Origin: Halovulum marinum
GTDB taxonomy: Bacteria; Pseudomonadota; Alphaproteobacteria; Rhodobacterales; Rhodobacteraceae
DNA length: 64,000 bases
Assembly (NCBI RefSeq): GCF_009697225.1
Contig: NZ_WIND01000009.1
Location: 62,001 to 126,000, forward strand
Direction: 5' to 3'
Positions 35,341 to 45,113 of this stretch are shown piece after piece. Numbering within the stretch: the first letter of the stretch is position 1; each line of letters opens with the position of its first letter. The notes under the pieces are model-generated. The model did not search any database, had not been told where the DNA came from, and saw only the letters and a program-made list of their open reading frames with translations. The translations under genes and the position numbers were made by a program.

Positions 35341-36789
35341 GTGACCAATGCCCTGATGTTGCAGGGCGCCGGCTCGAACGTCGGCAAGTCGCTGCTGGTC
35401 GCCGGTTTGTGCCGTGCGGCGCGGAACCGGGGGCTTTCGGTTCGGCCGTTCAAGCCGCAGAACATGTCGAACAACGCCGCGGTGACGCAGGATGGCGGCG
35501 AGATCGGCCGGGCGCAGGCGCTGCAGGCGCTGGCCTGCGGGGTCGCGCCGCACACCGACATGAACCCCGTCCTGCTGAAGCCGGAAACCGACACCGGCGT
35601 GCAGGTCGTCGTCAACGGCCGACGCCTGAACACGGTTCGGGCGCGGGACTACGCGGCGCTGAAGCCGCAGCTCTTGCGCACGGTCACCGACAGTTTCCGA
35701 CGGCTGCGCGCAAGCGCCGATCTGGTGCTGGTCGAAGGCGCGGGCAGCCCGGCCGAGGTCAACCTGCGCGAGGGCGACATCGCCAACATGGGCTTTGCGC
35801 GGGCCTCGGGCACGCCCGTGGTGCTGGTCGGCGATATCGACCGCGGCGGGGTGATCGCCCAGATCGTCGGCACCCGGGCAGTGCTCGATCCGGGCGACGC
35901 GGCGATGATCCGCGGTTTCGTGATCAACAAGTTCCGGGGCGACCCTGCCCTGTTCGCCGACGGCTACGACCTTATCGCCGCCCGCACCGGTTGGCCCGGC
36001 TTCGGCGTCGTGCCCTGGTTCCGCCATGCCCACAGGCTGCCCGCCGAGGATGCGCTGGACGTGACCGGCGGCGGCACGGGGGCGCTGAGGATTGCCTGCC
36101 CGCTGCTGTCGCGGATCGCCAATTTCGACGATCTCGACCCGCTGAAGCAGGAACCGGGCGTCACCCTTGCAATGGTTCGCCCCGGCGCGCCGCTGCCCGG
36201 CGACGCCGACCTGGTGATCCTGCCCGGCACCAAGTCCACGCGCGGCGATCTGGCGATGCTGCGGGCCGAGGGCTGGGATGTGGACCTGATCGCCCATCAG
36301 AGGCGCGGCGGGCGCATCCTGGGGCTTTGCGGCGGTTACCAGATGCTCGGTCGCCGCATTGCCGACCCTGAGGGGATCGAGGGCCCGGCCGGCGAGACCG
36401 AGGGCCTCGGCCTGCTGGATGTCGAGACCGTCATGACGGGCGACAAGCGGCTGACCCGGGTCGCCGCGCAGCACGCCGCCACCGGGCTGGAGGTGCGCGG
36501 CTACGAGATCCACATCGGCCGCACCGACGGCCCCGACCGCACCCGGCCCTTCGCGCGGGTCGGCGGCCAGCCCGAGGGCGCTTGCTCGGCCGACGGGCGC
36601 GTGGCCGGCACCTATCTGCACGGGCTGTTCGCGCAGGACGGCTTCCGCGCCGCCTGGCTGCGCGGGCTGGGCGCCGCGTCCGGCACGCTGTCCTATGCCG
36701 CCACCGTCGAGCAGACGCTGGACGATCTCGCCGCGCATCTGGAGGCGCACATGGACGTGGACCGGCTGCTGGCGCTGGCGCGCGGCTGA
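35341..36789 (+). CDS. cobQ: Adenosylcobyric acid synthase (glutamine-hydrolysing)
   Basis: A 482-residue amidotransferase that amidates the b, d, e and g side chains of adenosylcobyrinate diamide. The start is GTG at 35341 (V-T-N-A-L-M-L-Q-G), giving the family N terminus with the P-loop [16 protein letters not shown]; a GGTGGGG site precedes it. [15 protein letters not shown] and [20 protein letters not shown] are conserved. The glutaminase part holds the catalytic Cys in [12 protein letters not shown] and His in GTYLHGLF. It ends three bases before the convergent cobC gene. Confidence 0.95.
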   Translation: MTNALMLQGAGSNVGKSLLVAGLCRAARNRGLSVRPFKPQNMSNNAAVTQDGGEIGRAQALQALACGVAPHTDMNPVLLKPETDTGVQVVVNGRRLNTVRARDYAALKPQLLRTVTDSFRRLRASADLVLVEGAGSPAEVNLREGDIANMGFARASGTPVVLVGDIDRGGVIAQIVGTRAVLDPGDAAMIRGFVINKFRGDPALFADGYDLIAARTGWPGFGVVPWFRHAHRLPAEDALDVTGGGTGALRIACPLLSRIANFDDLDPLKQEPGVTLAMVRPGAPLPGDADLVILPGTKSTRGDLAMLRAEGWDVDLIAHQRRGGRILGLCGGYQMLGRRIADPEGIEGPAGETEGLGLLDVETVMTGDKRLTRVAAQHAATGLEVRGYEIHIGRTDGPDRTRPFARVGGQPEGACSADGRVAGTYLHGLFAQDGFRAAWLRGLGAASGTLSYAATVEQTLDDLAAHLEAHMDVDRLLALARG

Positions 36790-36792
36790 GGC

Positions 36793-37767
36793 TCAGCGCA
36801 GCGCCTCCGCCAGCCGCCGCCACTCGTGCTCGGGGCCGGGCAGGCCCAGGCGCAGCCATTCGGGGCGGGCGGCGAAGGCCCGGCTCCAGATCCGGTGCCG
36901 CGCCAGCCGGGCGCGCGCCGCCTGGCCGTCGCCGACATCGTAGAGCCGGAACTGCGTGGTGCCGCCCGCCAGCCGCCAGCCGGCGCCGGTCGCCAGCGCG
37001 TCCAGCCGCTCCGCCCCCGCCGCCAGCCGGTCGACCGCCCGCGAGCGCCAGCCGCTGTCGGCCAGCGCCTGCGCCCCGGCCGCCAGCGCCGGGCCGCTCG
37101 CCGCCCACGGCCCCGCCAGCGCCCGCATCCGCGCGATGTCCGCCTCGGCGCCGAACGCGAACCCCAGCCGCAGCCCGGCCTGGCCGTAGAACTTGCCGAA
37201 CGACCGCAGCACCAGCACGCCCTCGGGCGGCAGGTCTGGCAGCAGCGACAGCTGCGGTTCGGGATCGGCAAAGCTTTCGTCGACCACCAGCAGCCCGACC
37301 TGCGCCGCCAGCGCGCGCAGCGCCGCGGGGTCGTGCGCCCGCCCGTCGGGATTGTTCGGGTTCACCACCACCGCCACGTCGGCGCCGGCCAGGTCCTCCG
37401 GCGCCGCCGGGGTCTCGACGTGCCAACCGGCAGCGTCCAGCGCCCCGGCATGCTCGTTGTAGGTCGGCGACAGCACGCGGGCGAGGCCGCGCGGCCGCAG
37501 CAGCGGCACCAGCTGGATCGCCGCCTGCGCCCCCGCCAGCGCAAGACCCGGCGCATCGGTTCGGTAGGCGCTGCGCGCCGCCGCCATCGCGGCCTCGGTC
37601 AGCGCGCGGGTGGGCAGCGCCCGCGTCACCGCCTCGGGCAGATCGGGCATCGGCCAGGGCTGGCGGTTGATGCCGGTCGACAGATCGATCCAGTCGGCCG
37701 GATCGCCGCCGTACCTTGCCGCCGCCGCGTCCAGATCGCCGCCATGTTCGCGCATCCCGCCCCCCAT
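36793..37767 (-). CDS. cobC: Threonine-phosphate decarboxylase-like aminotransferase (aminopropanol phosphate synthesis)
   Basis: A 324-residue PLP-dependent fold-type I enzyme, named CobC in Pseudomonas denitrificans and CobD in Salmonella. It makes (R)-1-amino-2-propanol phosphate from L-threonine phosphate. Motifs: HGGDLDAAAARYGGDPADWI and DLSTGINRQPWP near the start, VVVNPNNPDGR, VVDESFADPE, and the PLP lysine in VLRSFGKFYGQAGLRLGF. The ATG at 37767 overlaps the stop of the upstream cobD gene (TGATG). The product joins the corrin ring through CobD, and its substrate comes from BluE. Confidence 0.93.
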   Translation of the reverse strand: MGGGMREHGGDLDAAAARYGGDPADWIDLSTGINRQPWPMPDLPEAVTRALPTRALTEAAMAAARSAYRTDAPGLALAGAQAAIQLVPLLRPRGLARVLSPTYNEHAGALDAAGWHVETPAAPEDLAGADVAVVVNPNNPDGRAHDPAALRALAAQVGLLVVDESFADPEPQLSLLPDLPPEGVLVLRSFGKFYGQAGLRLGFAFGAEADIARMRALAGPWAASGPALAAGAQALADSGWRSRAVDRLAAGAERLDALATGAGWRLAGGTTQFRLYDVGDGQAARARLARHRIWSRAFAARPEWLRLGLPGPEHEWRRLAEALR

Positions 37768-38705
37768 CAGATCACGGCGACCAGACCGGTCGCAACCGCC
37801 GCCACCGCCACCATGCGGAGATAGAGCCGCAGCCCCGCACCGATCGCGCCGGCGTCCGGATCCGGCGCGCCGGCGTTGACCCAGGGCTGTGCCTCGGCCC
37901 CGGTTGCGTAGACGCGCGGCCCGGACAGCCGCACCCCCAGCGCGTGCGCCAGCGCCGCCTCGGGCCAGCCGGCGTTGGGCGAGCGATGCAGCGGCGCGTC
38001 CGGCCGCGCGCCGCGCAGCACCGCCGCCGGACGCCCCGAGGCGAGCGCGAAGCACAGCGCCGTCAGCCGCGCCGGTACCCAGTTCGCCGCATCGTCCAGC
38101 CGCGCCGCCACCCGCCCGAAGGCGTCATGGCGCGCGGTGCGATAGCCGATCATGCTGTCGAGCGTGTTGACCGCCTTGTAGCCCGCGATCCCGGGCAGAC
38201 CGAGCAGCACGCCCCAGAACAGCGGCGCGATCACCCCGTCCGAGGCATTCTCGCCCAGACTTTCCAGCGCCGCGCGGGCGATGCCGGGTGCGTCCAGCGA
38301 TGCCGGATCGCGGCCGACGATCATCGACACCGCCAGCCGCGCGCCCGGCAGATCGCCGCGCGCCAGCGGCCGGGCGACCCGGGCAACATGATCGTGCAGG
38401 CTGCGACCGGCCAGCAGCGGCGCGGCCAGCACCCCGGTCAGCGCCACGCCGGCCCAGCCGCCGGGCAGCGCCGCAGTCACCAGCGCGGCCGGCAGCACGG
38501 CGGCGGCCAGCACCACGGCCACCGCGGCGGCGCCGCGCAGAACACGGGCGCGTGCCGGCGCGGCATCGTCGTTCCAGGCGCGGTCCAGCCGGGCGATCAG
38601 CGCGCCGATCCACGTCACCGGGTGCCCGATCCGGCGGTACAGCGCCGCAGGCCAGCCAAAGATGGCGTCGAGGCCCAGCGCCAGCAGCATCGCCAGCGCC
38701 GTCAC
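37767..38705 (-). CDS. cobD: Adenosylcobinamide-phosphate synthase
   Basis: A 312-residue inner-membrane enzyme (CbiB in Salmonella) that attaches aminopropanol phosphate to adenosylcobyric acid. Conserved: DAIFGWPAALYRRIGHPVTW at the start, SLHDHVARVARPLARGDL, the SLGENASDGVIAPLFWGVLL loop, KAVNTLDSMIGYR and RSPNAGWPEAA. The start is GTG at 38705, inside the bluE stop codon; five or so membrane segments are visible. It is coupled both upstream (bluE) and downstream (cobC). Confidence 0.92.
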   Translation of the reverse strand: MTALAMLLALGLDAIFGWPAALYRRIGHPVTWIGALIARLDRAWNDDAAPARARVLRGAAAVAVVLAAAVLPAALVTAALPGGWAGVALTGVLAAPLLAGRSLHDHVARVARPLARGDLPGARLAVSMIVGRDPASLDAPGIARAALESLGENASDGVIAPLFWGVLLGLPGIAGYKAVNTLDSMIGYRTARHDAFGRVAARLDDAANWVPARLTALCFALASGRPAAVLRGARPDAPLHRSPNAGWPEAALAHALGVRLSGPRVYATGAEAQPWVNAGAPDPDAGAIGAGLRLYLRMVAVAAVATGLVAVI

Positions 38706-39553
38706 ATTGCCCCCGGCGAGGTGAAGCGGACGACGCCCGCCAGCCCCGCGGCGCGCAAGGCCTCCACCGCCGCCGCCGGCGCGCCGCCGGGCGCGAACAG
38801 AAGCCCGCGCGCCGAGCCGGTGTGCGCGGCGACAACGCCCAGCGCGCCGTGCTTGCGTGCGGCCCGCAGCAGCGGCGCCGGATCGGGTCCGCCGTGCAGC
38901 GCGTGGTTGCGCCGGGCGGATTCGGTCGCGATCGCCGCCAGCCGGGCGCGGTCGCCGCGCGCGGCGCGCCAGTCCCCGAGCAGGTCCGCGATCTCGGCGA
39001 ACGCGGCATCTTCCGGGTCGGTCGGAACCGGCGGGCCATGAAAGCCGCCAACGACCTCGAACGCCGGCACCGGCGGCAGATCGGCAACGACGCGGCCCCG
39101 GCGCGAGGCCCACAGCACCTGTCCCGGCTCGGGCAGCATCAGCGGATCGCTCGCGCCTTCCAGTTGCCGGCAGAGTTCGGCCGCCTCGGGGCCGGCGGGC
39201 AGGCCCAGCGCCTGCGCCACGGCCAGCAGCGCCGCGGTCGAGGCACCGGCGCCGGCGCCGGGCGGCATGTCGGCCTGCAGCCGCAGGCGACCGCCGCCGG
39301 CGCGCCCGGCAAGAGCGAACAGCCGCCGCAGCGCCGGGCCCGGCACCAGCCCGGGGGGCTGCTCGACCCGCAGATCGCCGCCCCCCGGCCGCCAGTCGGC
39401 GCGCACCGCAAGCGCCGGGCAGGGCAGCGTGATCAGCACCACCTCGCCGTGCAGGCGGCCCTGCAGCAGTTCGCCGAAATGGCCGGCGACGCGGGCCTGC
39501 CCGCCACCCGGACCCGGGATGGCCCCCTCAGAGGCCGCGGCTGACGCCGGCAT
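38702..39553 (-). CDS. bluE: L-threonine kinase of cobalamin synthesis (GHMP family)
   Basis: A 283-residue GHMP-fold kinase that phosphorylates L-threonine for the aminopropanol arm; the Rhodobacter enzyme is BluE and the Salmonella one PduX. The GHMP ATP-binding motif is MPPGAGAGASTAALLAV (about residues 95-111), and the N-terminal FGELLQGRLHGEVVLITLP matches PduX-type proteins. It lies directly before cobD and cobC, which use its product. The ATG at 39553 overlaps the cobT end by 26 bases; a slightly later start is possible. Confidence 0.85.
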   Translation of the reverse strand: MPASAAASEGAIPGPGGGQARVAGHFGELLQGRLHGEVVLITLPCPALAVRADWRPGGGDLRVEQPPGLVPGPALRRLFALAGRAGGGRLRLQADMPPGAGAGASTAALLAVAQALGLPAGPEAAELCRQLEGASDPLMLPEPGQVLWASRRGRVVADLPPVPAFEVVGGFHGPPVPTDPEDAAFAEIADLLGDWRAARGDRARLAAIATESARRNHALHGGPDPAPLLRAARKHGALGVVAAHTGSARGLLFAPGGAPAAAVEALRAAGLAGVVRFTSPGAM

Positions 39554-40628
39554 CGTCGAAGCTGGCCATGTCGGTCAGCATGGCGGCCGCCGCGCGCACC
39601 AGCGGCCAGGCCAGCAGCGCGCCGGTGCCCTCGCCCAGGCGCATGCCCAGGCTCAGCAGCGGCTCGGCGCGCAGATGCGCCAGCACCGCGCGGTGCCCGG
39701 CCTCGGCCGAGGCATGGGCGAACACCATCGCGCCGCGCAGCTTTGGCGCTTCGGTCAGCACCACCAGCGCGGCGGCCGAGGCGATGAAGCCGTCGACGAT
39801 GACCAGCCGGCGGGCGCGCGCCGCGGCCGCCATCGCGCCCGCCATCATCGCGATCTCGAACCCGCCGTATTCGGCCAGCGCATCGGCGGGGGTCAGCGCG
39901 CCGGTGCGGCCGGCGGCGCGCTGCAGCACCTCGGTCTTGCGGCGCAGCCCGCCGTCGTCCAGCCCGGTGCCGCGCCCTGTCAGCTCGGCCACCGGGCGGC
40001 CGGTGATCTTGTGCGCCACCAGTGTCGCCGCGGCGGTGTTGGCGATGCCCATCTCGCCGAAGCAGACCGCGTCGGCGTGGCCATCGGCGCCCAGCGCGGC
40101 GCCGGCCGCGCGCGCCCTTTCGCACTGCGCCGCCGTCATCGCCGGCCCGTGCGCGCTGTTCGCCGTGCCCGGCGCGATCTTGCGCACGATCAGTTCCGGG
40201 TGGGCAAGCTCGGCGGCGACGCCGGCATCGACCACGCGCAGGGCGACGCCGGCGGTGCGCGCGAACACGTTCGCCGCCGCGCCGCCGCCGAGGAAGTTCA
40301 GCACCATCTGCGCCGTCACCGCCTGCGGAAACGCCGACACGCCCTCGGCGGCGATGCCGTGATCGCCGGCGAAGATCGTCAATTGCGCCCGCTCCATGCG
40401 CGGCGTCAGCGTGCCCTGCAGCAGGGCGATCTGCGCGGCCAGATCCTCGATCCGGCCCAGCGAGCCGGGCGGCTTGGTCTTGGTGTCGATGGCATGGCGG
40501 ATCCGCGCGGCCAGGTCCGGGGCCGGGTCCGGGGCCAGTTCCAAGGTCGAGTTCGGGACCATTTCCGGGGCCAATTCCGGGGCCATGTCAGAGGCCAGGT
40601 CGGAGGCAGCGTCGGGGGTCTGGGTCAT
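39528..40628 (-). CDS. cobT: Nicotinate-nucleotide--dimethylbenzimidazole phosphoribosyltransferase
   Basis: A 366-residue enzyme that makes alpha-ribazole phosphate for the lower loop of cobalamin. Conserved: TKPPGSLGRIEDLAAQIALL, IFAGDHGIAAEGVSAFPQAV, FGEMGIANTAAATLVAHKIT, GTGLDDGGLRRK and the C-terminal GMRLGEGTGALLAWPLVRAA with the catalytic Glu. The N terminus carries about 32 extra residues made of eight (D/E)-(L/M)-A-P-like units, encoded by a 12-base repeat and absent from the usual 340-residue proteins. The ATG at 40628 is the first in frame; a start after the repeat has no clear ribosome binding site. Confidence 0.93.
   Translation of the reverse strand: MTQTPDAASDLASDMAPELAPEMVPNSTLELAPDPAPDLAARIRHAIDTKTKPPGSLGRIEDLAAQIALLQGTLTPRMERAQLTIFAGDHGIAAEGVSAFPQAVTAQMVLNFLGGGAAANVFARTAGVALRVVDAGVAAELAHPELIVRKIAPGTANSAHGPAMTAAQCERARAAGAALGADGHADAVCFGEMGIANTAAATLVAHKITGRPVAELTGRGTGLDDGGLRRKTEVLQRAAGRTGALTPADALAEYGGFEIAMMAGAMAAAARARRLVIVDGFIASAAALVVLTEAPKLRGAMVFAHASAEAGHRAVLAHLRAEPLLSLGMRLGEGTGALLAWPLVRAAAAMLTDMASFDDAGVSRGL
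40506..40601 (-). repeat. In-frame 12-base tandem repeat in cobT
   Basis: Eight degenerate 12-base units encoding D-L-A-S, D-M-A-P, E-L-A-P, E-M-V-P, N-S-T-L, E-L-A-P, D-P-A-P and D-L-A-A (residues 10-41 of CobT). Several units share GGCCCCGGA-like cores, so slippage may change the copy number in frame. Confidence 0.75.
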
Positions 40629-40714
40629 TCGGCACCGCTGATTATTCGGGTGCCCCTGCCTAGCCGCTGGCATAGGCTGCGCGCAAGGATGTTGCGACAG
40701 GCAGGAGGCATCGG

Positions 40715-41218
40715 GTGCTGACACTGGTTCTGGGCGGCGCACGCTCGGGCAAGACCGCGGTCGCCGAGGCGCTGGCCGAGGCGGCGGCGGGCGCGCGCGT
40801 CTACCTGGCGACCGGGCAGGCGCTCGACGCCGAGATGGCCGCGCGCATCGCCCGCCACCGCGCCACCCGCGGCGACGGCTGGCGCACCGTCGAAGAGCCG
40901 CTGGACGTGGCGCGCGCCCTGGGTCGGAGCCGGCCGGGCGAGGCGGTGCTGCTCGACTGCCTGACGCTGTGGCTGTCGAACCTGATGCATCACGACCGCG
41001 ATATCGCCGCCGAGACCGCGGCGCTGCTCGACGCCGCGCGTGCCTGCCCCGCGCCGGTGGTGATGGTGTCGAACGAAGTCGGCATGGGGCTGGTGCCCGA
41101 AACCCCGCTGGGCCGCGCGTTCCGCGATGCGCAGGGGCGGCTGAACCAGCAGGTCGCGGCGCAGGCCGACCGCGTCGCCTTCGTCGCCGCCGGGCTGCCG
41201 CTGTGGCTCAAGGGCTAG
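40715..41218 (+). CDS. cobU: Bifunctional adenosylcobinamide kinase/adenosylcobinamide-phosphate guanylyltransferase
   Basis: A 167-residue enzyme (CobP in Pseudomonas denitrificans nomenclature) that phosphorylates adenosylcobinamide and adds GMP. The P-loop LVLGGARSGKT is at residues 4-14; VYLATGQALDAEMAARIARH, LLDCLTLWLSNLM and VSNEVGMGLVPETPLGR are diagnostic. The GTG start at 40715 has AGGAGG seven bases upstream. It is divergent from cobT and overlaps the convergent DUF1636 gene by four bases. Confidence 0.94.
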   Translation: MLTLVLGGARSGKTAVAEALAEAAAGARVYLATGQALDAEMAARIARHRATRGDGWRTVEEPLDVARALGRSRPGEAVLLDCLTLWLSNLMHHDRDIAAETAALLDAARACPAPVVMVSNEVGMGLVPETPLGRAFRDAQGRLNQQVAAQADRVAFVAAGLPLWLKG

Positions 41219-41607
41219 AGCGCGGGCGGCATCGCCAGCGGCGGCACCCGGGCGGTGAAATGGCCCTTCACCCCCTGCGGCCACTGCCGGTACGGCACCG
41301 CGCCGGTCGGACTTTCGGCATGCAGCGCGGCATAGCCGACCAGCGCCTCGGCCGCCTCGGGCCCGGGGGCGAAGCGGCCCAGAACATAGGTCATCTTGCC
41401 CTCGGCCGAGACCGCGACGTTGCAGCCGTGCTCGCAGCCCATCAGGCATGCGGTGCCGCGCACGTCGACACCGGGCACGCCGCGCGCCGCGCGCGCGACC
41501 AGCGCCAGCATTTCCTCGCCGCAGGGCGCGCGGTCGCGGTCCTCGCGCAGCGCAGGCTGGCGGCAGGTGGTGCAGACGGTGATCGTGGTCGGCGGCGCAT
41601 CGGTCAT
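41215..41607 (-). CDS. DUF1636 family protein, thioredoxin-like ferredoxin candidate
   Basis: A 130-residue protein with cysteines in VCTTCRQ, APCGEE, and GTACLMGCEHGCNVAV, a pattern like thioredoxin-fold [2Fe-2S] ferredoxins. DUF1636 genes are frequently found in cobalamin clusters of Alphaproteobacteria, so a redox role in corrin synthesis or cobalt reduction is possible; no function is established here. It overlaps the 3' end of cobU by four bases on the opposite strand. Confidence 0.8.
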   Translation of the reverse strand: MTDAPPTTITVCTTCRQPALREDRDRAPCGEEMLALVARAARGVPGVDVRGTACLMGCEHGCNVAVSAEGKMTYVLGRFAPGPEAAEALVGYAALHAESPTGAVPYRQWPQGVKGHFTARVPPLAMPPAL

Positions 41608-41675
41608 GGCCGCAGCCCTAGCGCGGGCCGCGCCCGGATGCCAGACCCGGCCGCCCGGAGGGACCGCCCGCCGAT

Positions 41676-41705
41676 AAAAAAAGCGCCGGGCTCGGGGCCC
41701 GGCGC
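41676..41705 (-). terminator. Intrinsic terminator of ccrM
   Basis: A perfect 9-bp stem GCGCCGGGC/GCCCGGCGC with a 5-base loop, followed on the minus strand by seven T residues (the A run at 41676-41682). It lies 40 bases after the ccrM stop. Confidence 0.88.
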
Positions 41706-41744
41706 CAGGTGCGTGCCGTCAGGCACTGGCGGTCGTCTCGGACG

Positions 41745-42926
<1,182 letters not shown>

Positions 42927-42928
<2 letters not shown>

Positions 42929-43526
42929 AGAGGGTTACAAAATCTTCTTGGCACAAGATTTTGTGCACCGGCTTGAACGAGCGCCTATGGTGTGGGGTAA
43001 CACCTAGGCTTTGCAGCGCTTCGAAATGGGCTTTCACCCCGTATCCGACGTTGGTGTCCCAGCCATAGCCCGGATACTGTTGCGCCAAGGCAACCATGAT
43101 CCGGTCCCTTGTGACCTTTGCGACAATGGACGCCGCCGCGATGGCAGGCTCGGTTCCGTCGCCGCCGACGATCGCCTGGCCCGGGCATGGCAGACCGCCG
43201 GGAACGCCGTTGCCGTCGATCAACGCGCGGCGCGGCGGGACCGGCAGCGCCGCAACCGCCCGCCGCATCGCCAGGTAGGACGCCTGCAGGATGTTGATGC
43301 GGTCGATCTCGCGCACCGACGCGGCGCCGATCCCGATCTGCGCGCAGCCGCGCAGCGCGAGAAACAGCGCCTCGCGCCGCCTGGCGGTCAGCTTCTTGGA
43401 ATCGTCGATCCCCTCGGGCACGGCGGCCGGGTCCAGGATCACCGCGGCCGCGACCACCGGGCCCGCCCACGGGCCGCGCCCGGCCTCGTCGATGCCGCAG
43501 ACGGGATGCATGCCGCGCGCGGTCAT
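42927..43526 (-). CDS. rnhB: Ribonuclease HII
   Basis: A 199-residue endonuclease that removes RNA from RNA-DNA hybrids. The first catalytic Asp-Glu is in CGIDEAGRGPWAGPVVAAAV (residues 10-29), followed by DDSKKLTARRRE, RALIDGN, and ASIVAKVTRDRIM. The ATG at 43526 gives the family start. The stop codon overlaps the third GANTC site of the ccrM upstream region, so the two genes may share regulation or a transcript. Confidence 0.94.
42937..42964. repeat. Perfect 10-bp inverted repeat in the 3' end of rnhB
   Basis: ACAAAATCTT, 8 bases, AAGATTTTGT without mismatch. It falls within the last codons of rnhB (K-I-L-C-Q-E-D-F-V), where AT-rich codons are used unlike the rest of the gene. Confidence 0.65.
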
Positions 43527-43631
43527 CGGCGCACGACCTCGAAATTGCCACGAAATCCGTGCATGATCGCATGGTTCGTAAAGCGTTTCCGGTCTAGCGT
43601 GGAGGCGACACAAGTCCTGTCGCGTGAGTGC

Positions 43632-45098
43632 ATGATGTTCCGCCCCGTCCCGATCCTCGCCCTGCTGTCGTTCGCCCTGCTGTCGTTCGCCCTGCTGACC
43701 TTCACCGGGCCTGCCGCCGGGTTCACCTCGGCCGAGCGCGACGCCGGCGCGCGTGCGCACGAGGGGGTCGTGATCCGGCACGGCGGCGCCTATTACTTCC
43801 CCGCGCTGTCCGAGTATGTCAATCAGGTCGGCGCCCGTCTCGCGGACCAGACCGAAGAGCCGCCCGAGGCCTGGACCTTCACCATTCTCGACACCGCCAC
43901 GGCGACTGCCTTCGCCCGGCCCGGCGGCTATGTCTACGTCAGCCGCGGACTGCTGGCGCTGGCCAATTCCGAGGCCGAACTGGCGGCCGCGCTGGCGCAG
44001 CCGATGGCGCATCTTCTGACCGGCGCGCTGCGCCCGGCGGCGGCGGGGCCGATGCGGCCCGACACGGTGCTGGCGCCCGACGCGCTGCTGGACGGGCTGA
44101 CCGGGATCGCGGACGAGGGCGTCGCACCGGCGCCGCCGCCGCGCCGCGACGCAGGCACGCCGCCGCCGCCGGACACCGAAGCCGAAGTCGCGGCCGCCAA
44201 GCGCGGCGTGGCGATGCTTGCGGCGGCGGGCTATCCGACCCGGGCGGCGGCCGAACTTGCGGTGCGCCTGCAGACCCACGACGCGCTGGCGCGCCGGCTG
44301 GACCAGACCAGCCGCGTCGCGATGCTGGGCGCGACGCCCGAGCAGCGCGACCTGATCGCCGCGGCGATCGCCGAAGCGGTGCGCGCGCAGCCCGGCGCGC
44401 CCGAGGCCGACGCCGGCGAAGCCGACTTCAAGCTGATGCTGCAGGGTCTGCTCTACGGCGACAGCCCGGCGCAGGGGCTGGTACGCGAGGGCGCGTTCGT
44501 TCATCCGATGCTGCGTTTCGCCTTCGACCTGCCCGAAGGGTTTACCGTGCAGTTCGACGCCGCCACGCTGACCGCCCGCGCGCCGGGCGGCGCGGTGATG
44601 ATCCTCGACACCACCGAACGCGTCGGCAGCCGGCTGGAAAGCTATGTCCGCGACGACTGGGCGCCGGCGCTGACGCGGCAGGTGTCGTCCGGCTACATCT
44701 ACGACCTGCAGAGCCTGGAGATCGGCGGCTTCGAGGCCGCGAGCGCGTTCCAGCCCTATGCCGACGAGGACGGCGCCAAGGTCGCGCAGCTGTTCGTCAT
44801 CCGCACCGACCAGCGGGTCTACCGGTTCCGCGGCATCGCGCCGGCCGAGGACATCTCGGCCAGCCTGGCGATGGAGGACGCGGTGCGCAGCTTCCGCCGC
44901 CTGCCCGCGACCGAGGCGGTGCGCTATCCGCCGTACTGGGTGCAGATCCATCAGGTCCGCCGCGGCGAGACGATGAACCTGTTCGCGGCGGCGGTGCCAT
45001 TGCGGCAGGGCGCCGAAAGCCGGTTCCGCGACCTGAACGGCTATTACGGCGACCGCGTGCCGGTGATCGGCGATCTGGTCAAGCTGGTGATGGAATAG
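43632..45098 (+). CDS. M48-like protein with degenerate zinc motif
   Basis: A 488-residue exported protein resembling M48 peptidases in layout: signal peptide with a repeated LLSFA unit (residues 10-28), then RAHEGVVIRHGGAYYFPALS, the TATATAFARPGGYVYVSRGL strand typical of M48, and SEAELAAALAQPMAHLLTG. In active members the last stretch reads HExxH; here it is Q-P-M-A-H, so the first His and the catalytic Glu are missing. The C-terminal half ends with a LysM-like VRRGETMNLFAAA. It probably has a non-catalytic role in the envelope. GTG-rich upstream DNA gives no strong ribosome binding site. Confidence 0.75.
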   Translation: MMFRPVPILALLSFALLSFALLTFTGPAAGFTSAERDAGARAHEGVVIRHGGAYYFPALSEYVNQVGARLADQTEEPPEAWTFTILDTATATAFARPGGYVYVSRGLLALANSEAELAAALAQPMAHLLTGALRPAAAGPMRPDTVLAPDALLDGLTGIADEGVAPAPPPRRDAGTPPPPDTEAEVAAAKRGVAMLAAAGYPTRAAAELAVRLQTHDALARRLDQTSRVAMLGATPEQRDLIAAAIAEAVRAQPGAPEADAGEADFKLMLQGLLYGDSPAQGLVREGAFVHPMLRFAFDLPEGFTVQFDAATLTARAPGGAVMILDTTERVGSRLESYVRDDWAPALTRQVSSGYIYDLQSLEIGGFEAASAFQPYADEDGAKVAQLFVIRTDQRVYRFRGIAPAEDISASLAMEDAVRSFRRLPATEAVRYPPYWVQIHQVRRGETMNLFAAAVPLRQGAESRFRDLNGYYGDRVPVIGDLVKLVME

Positions 45099-45113
45099 CC
45101 CGCCGCGCCGCGG

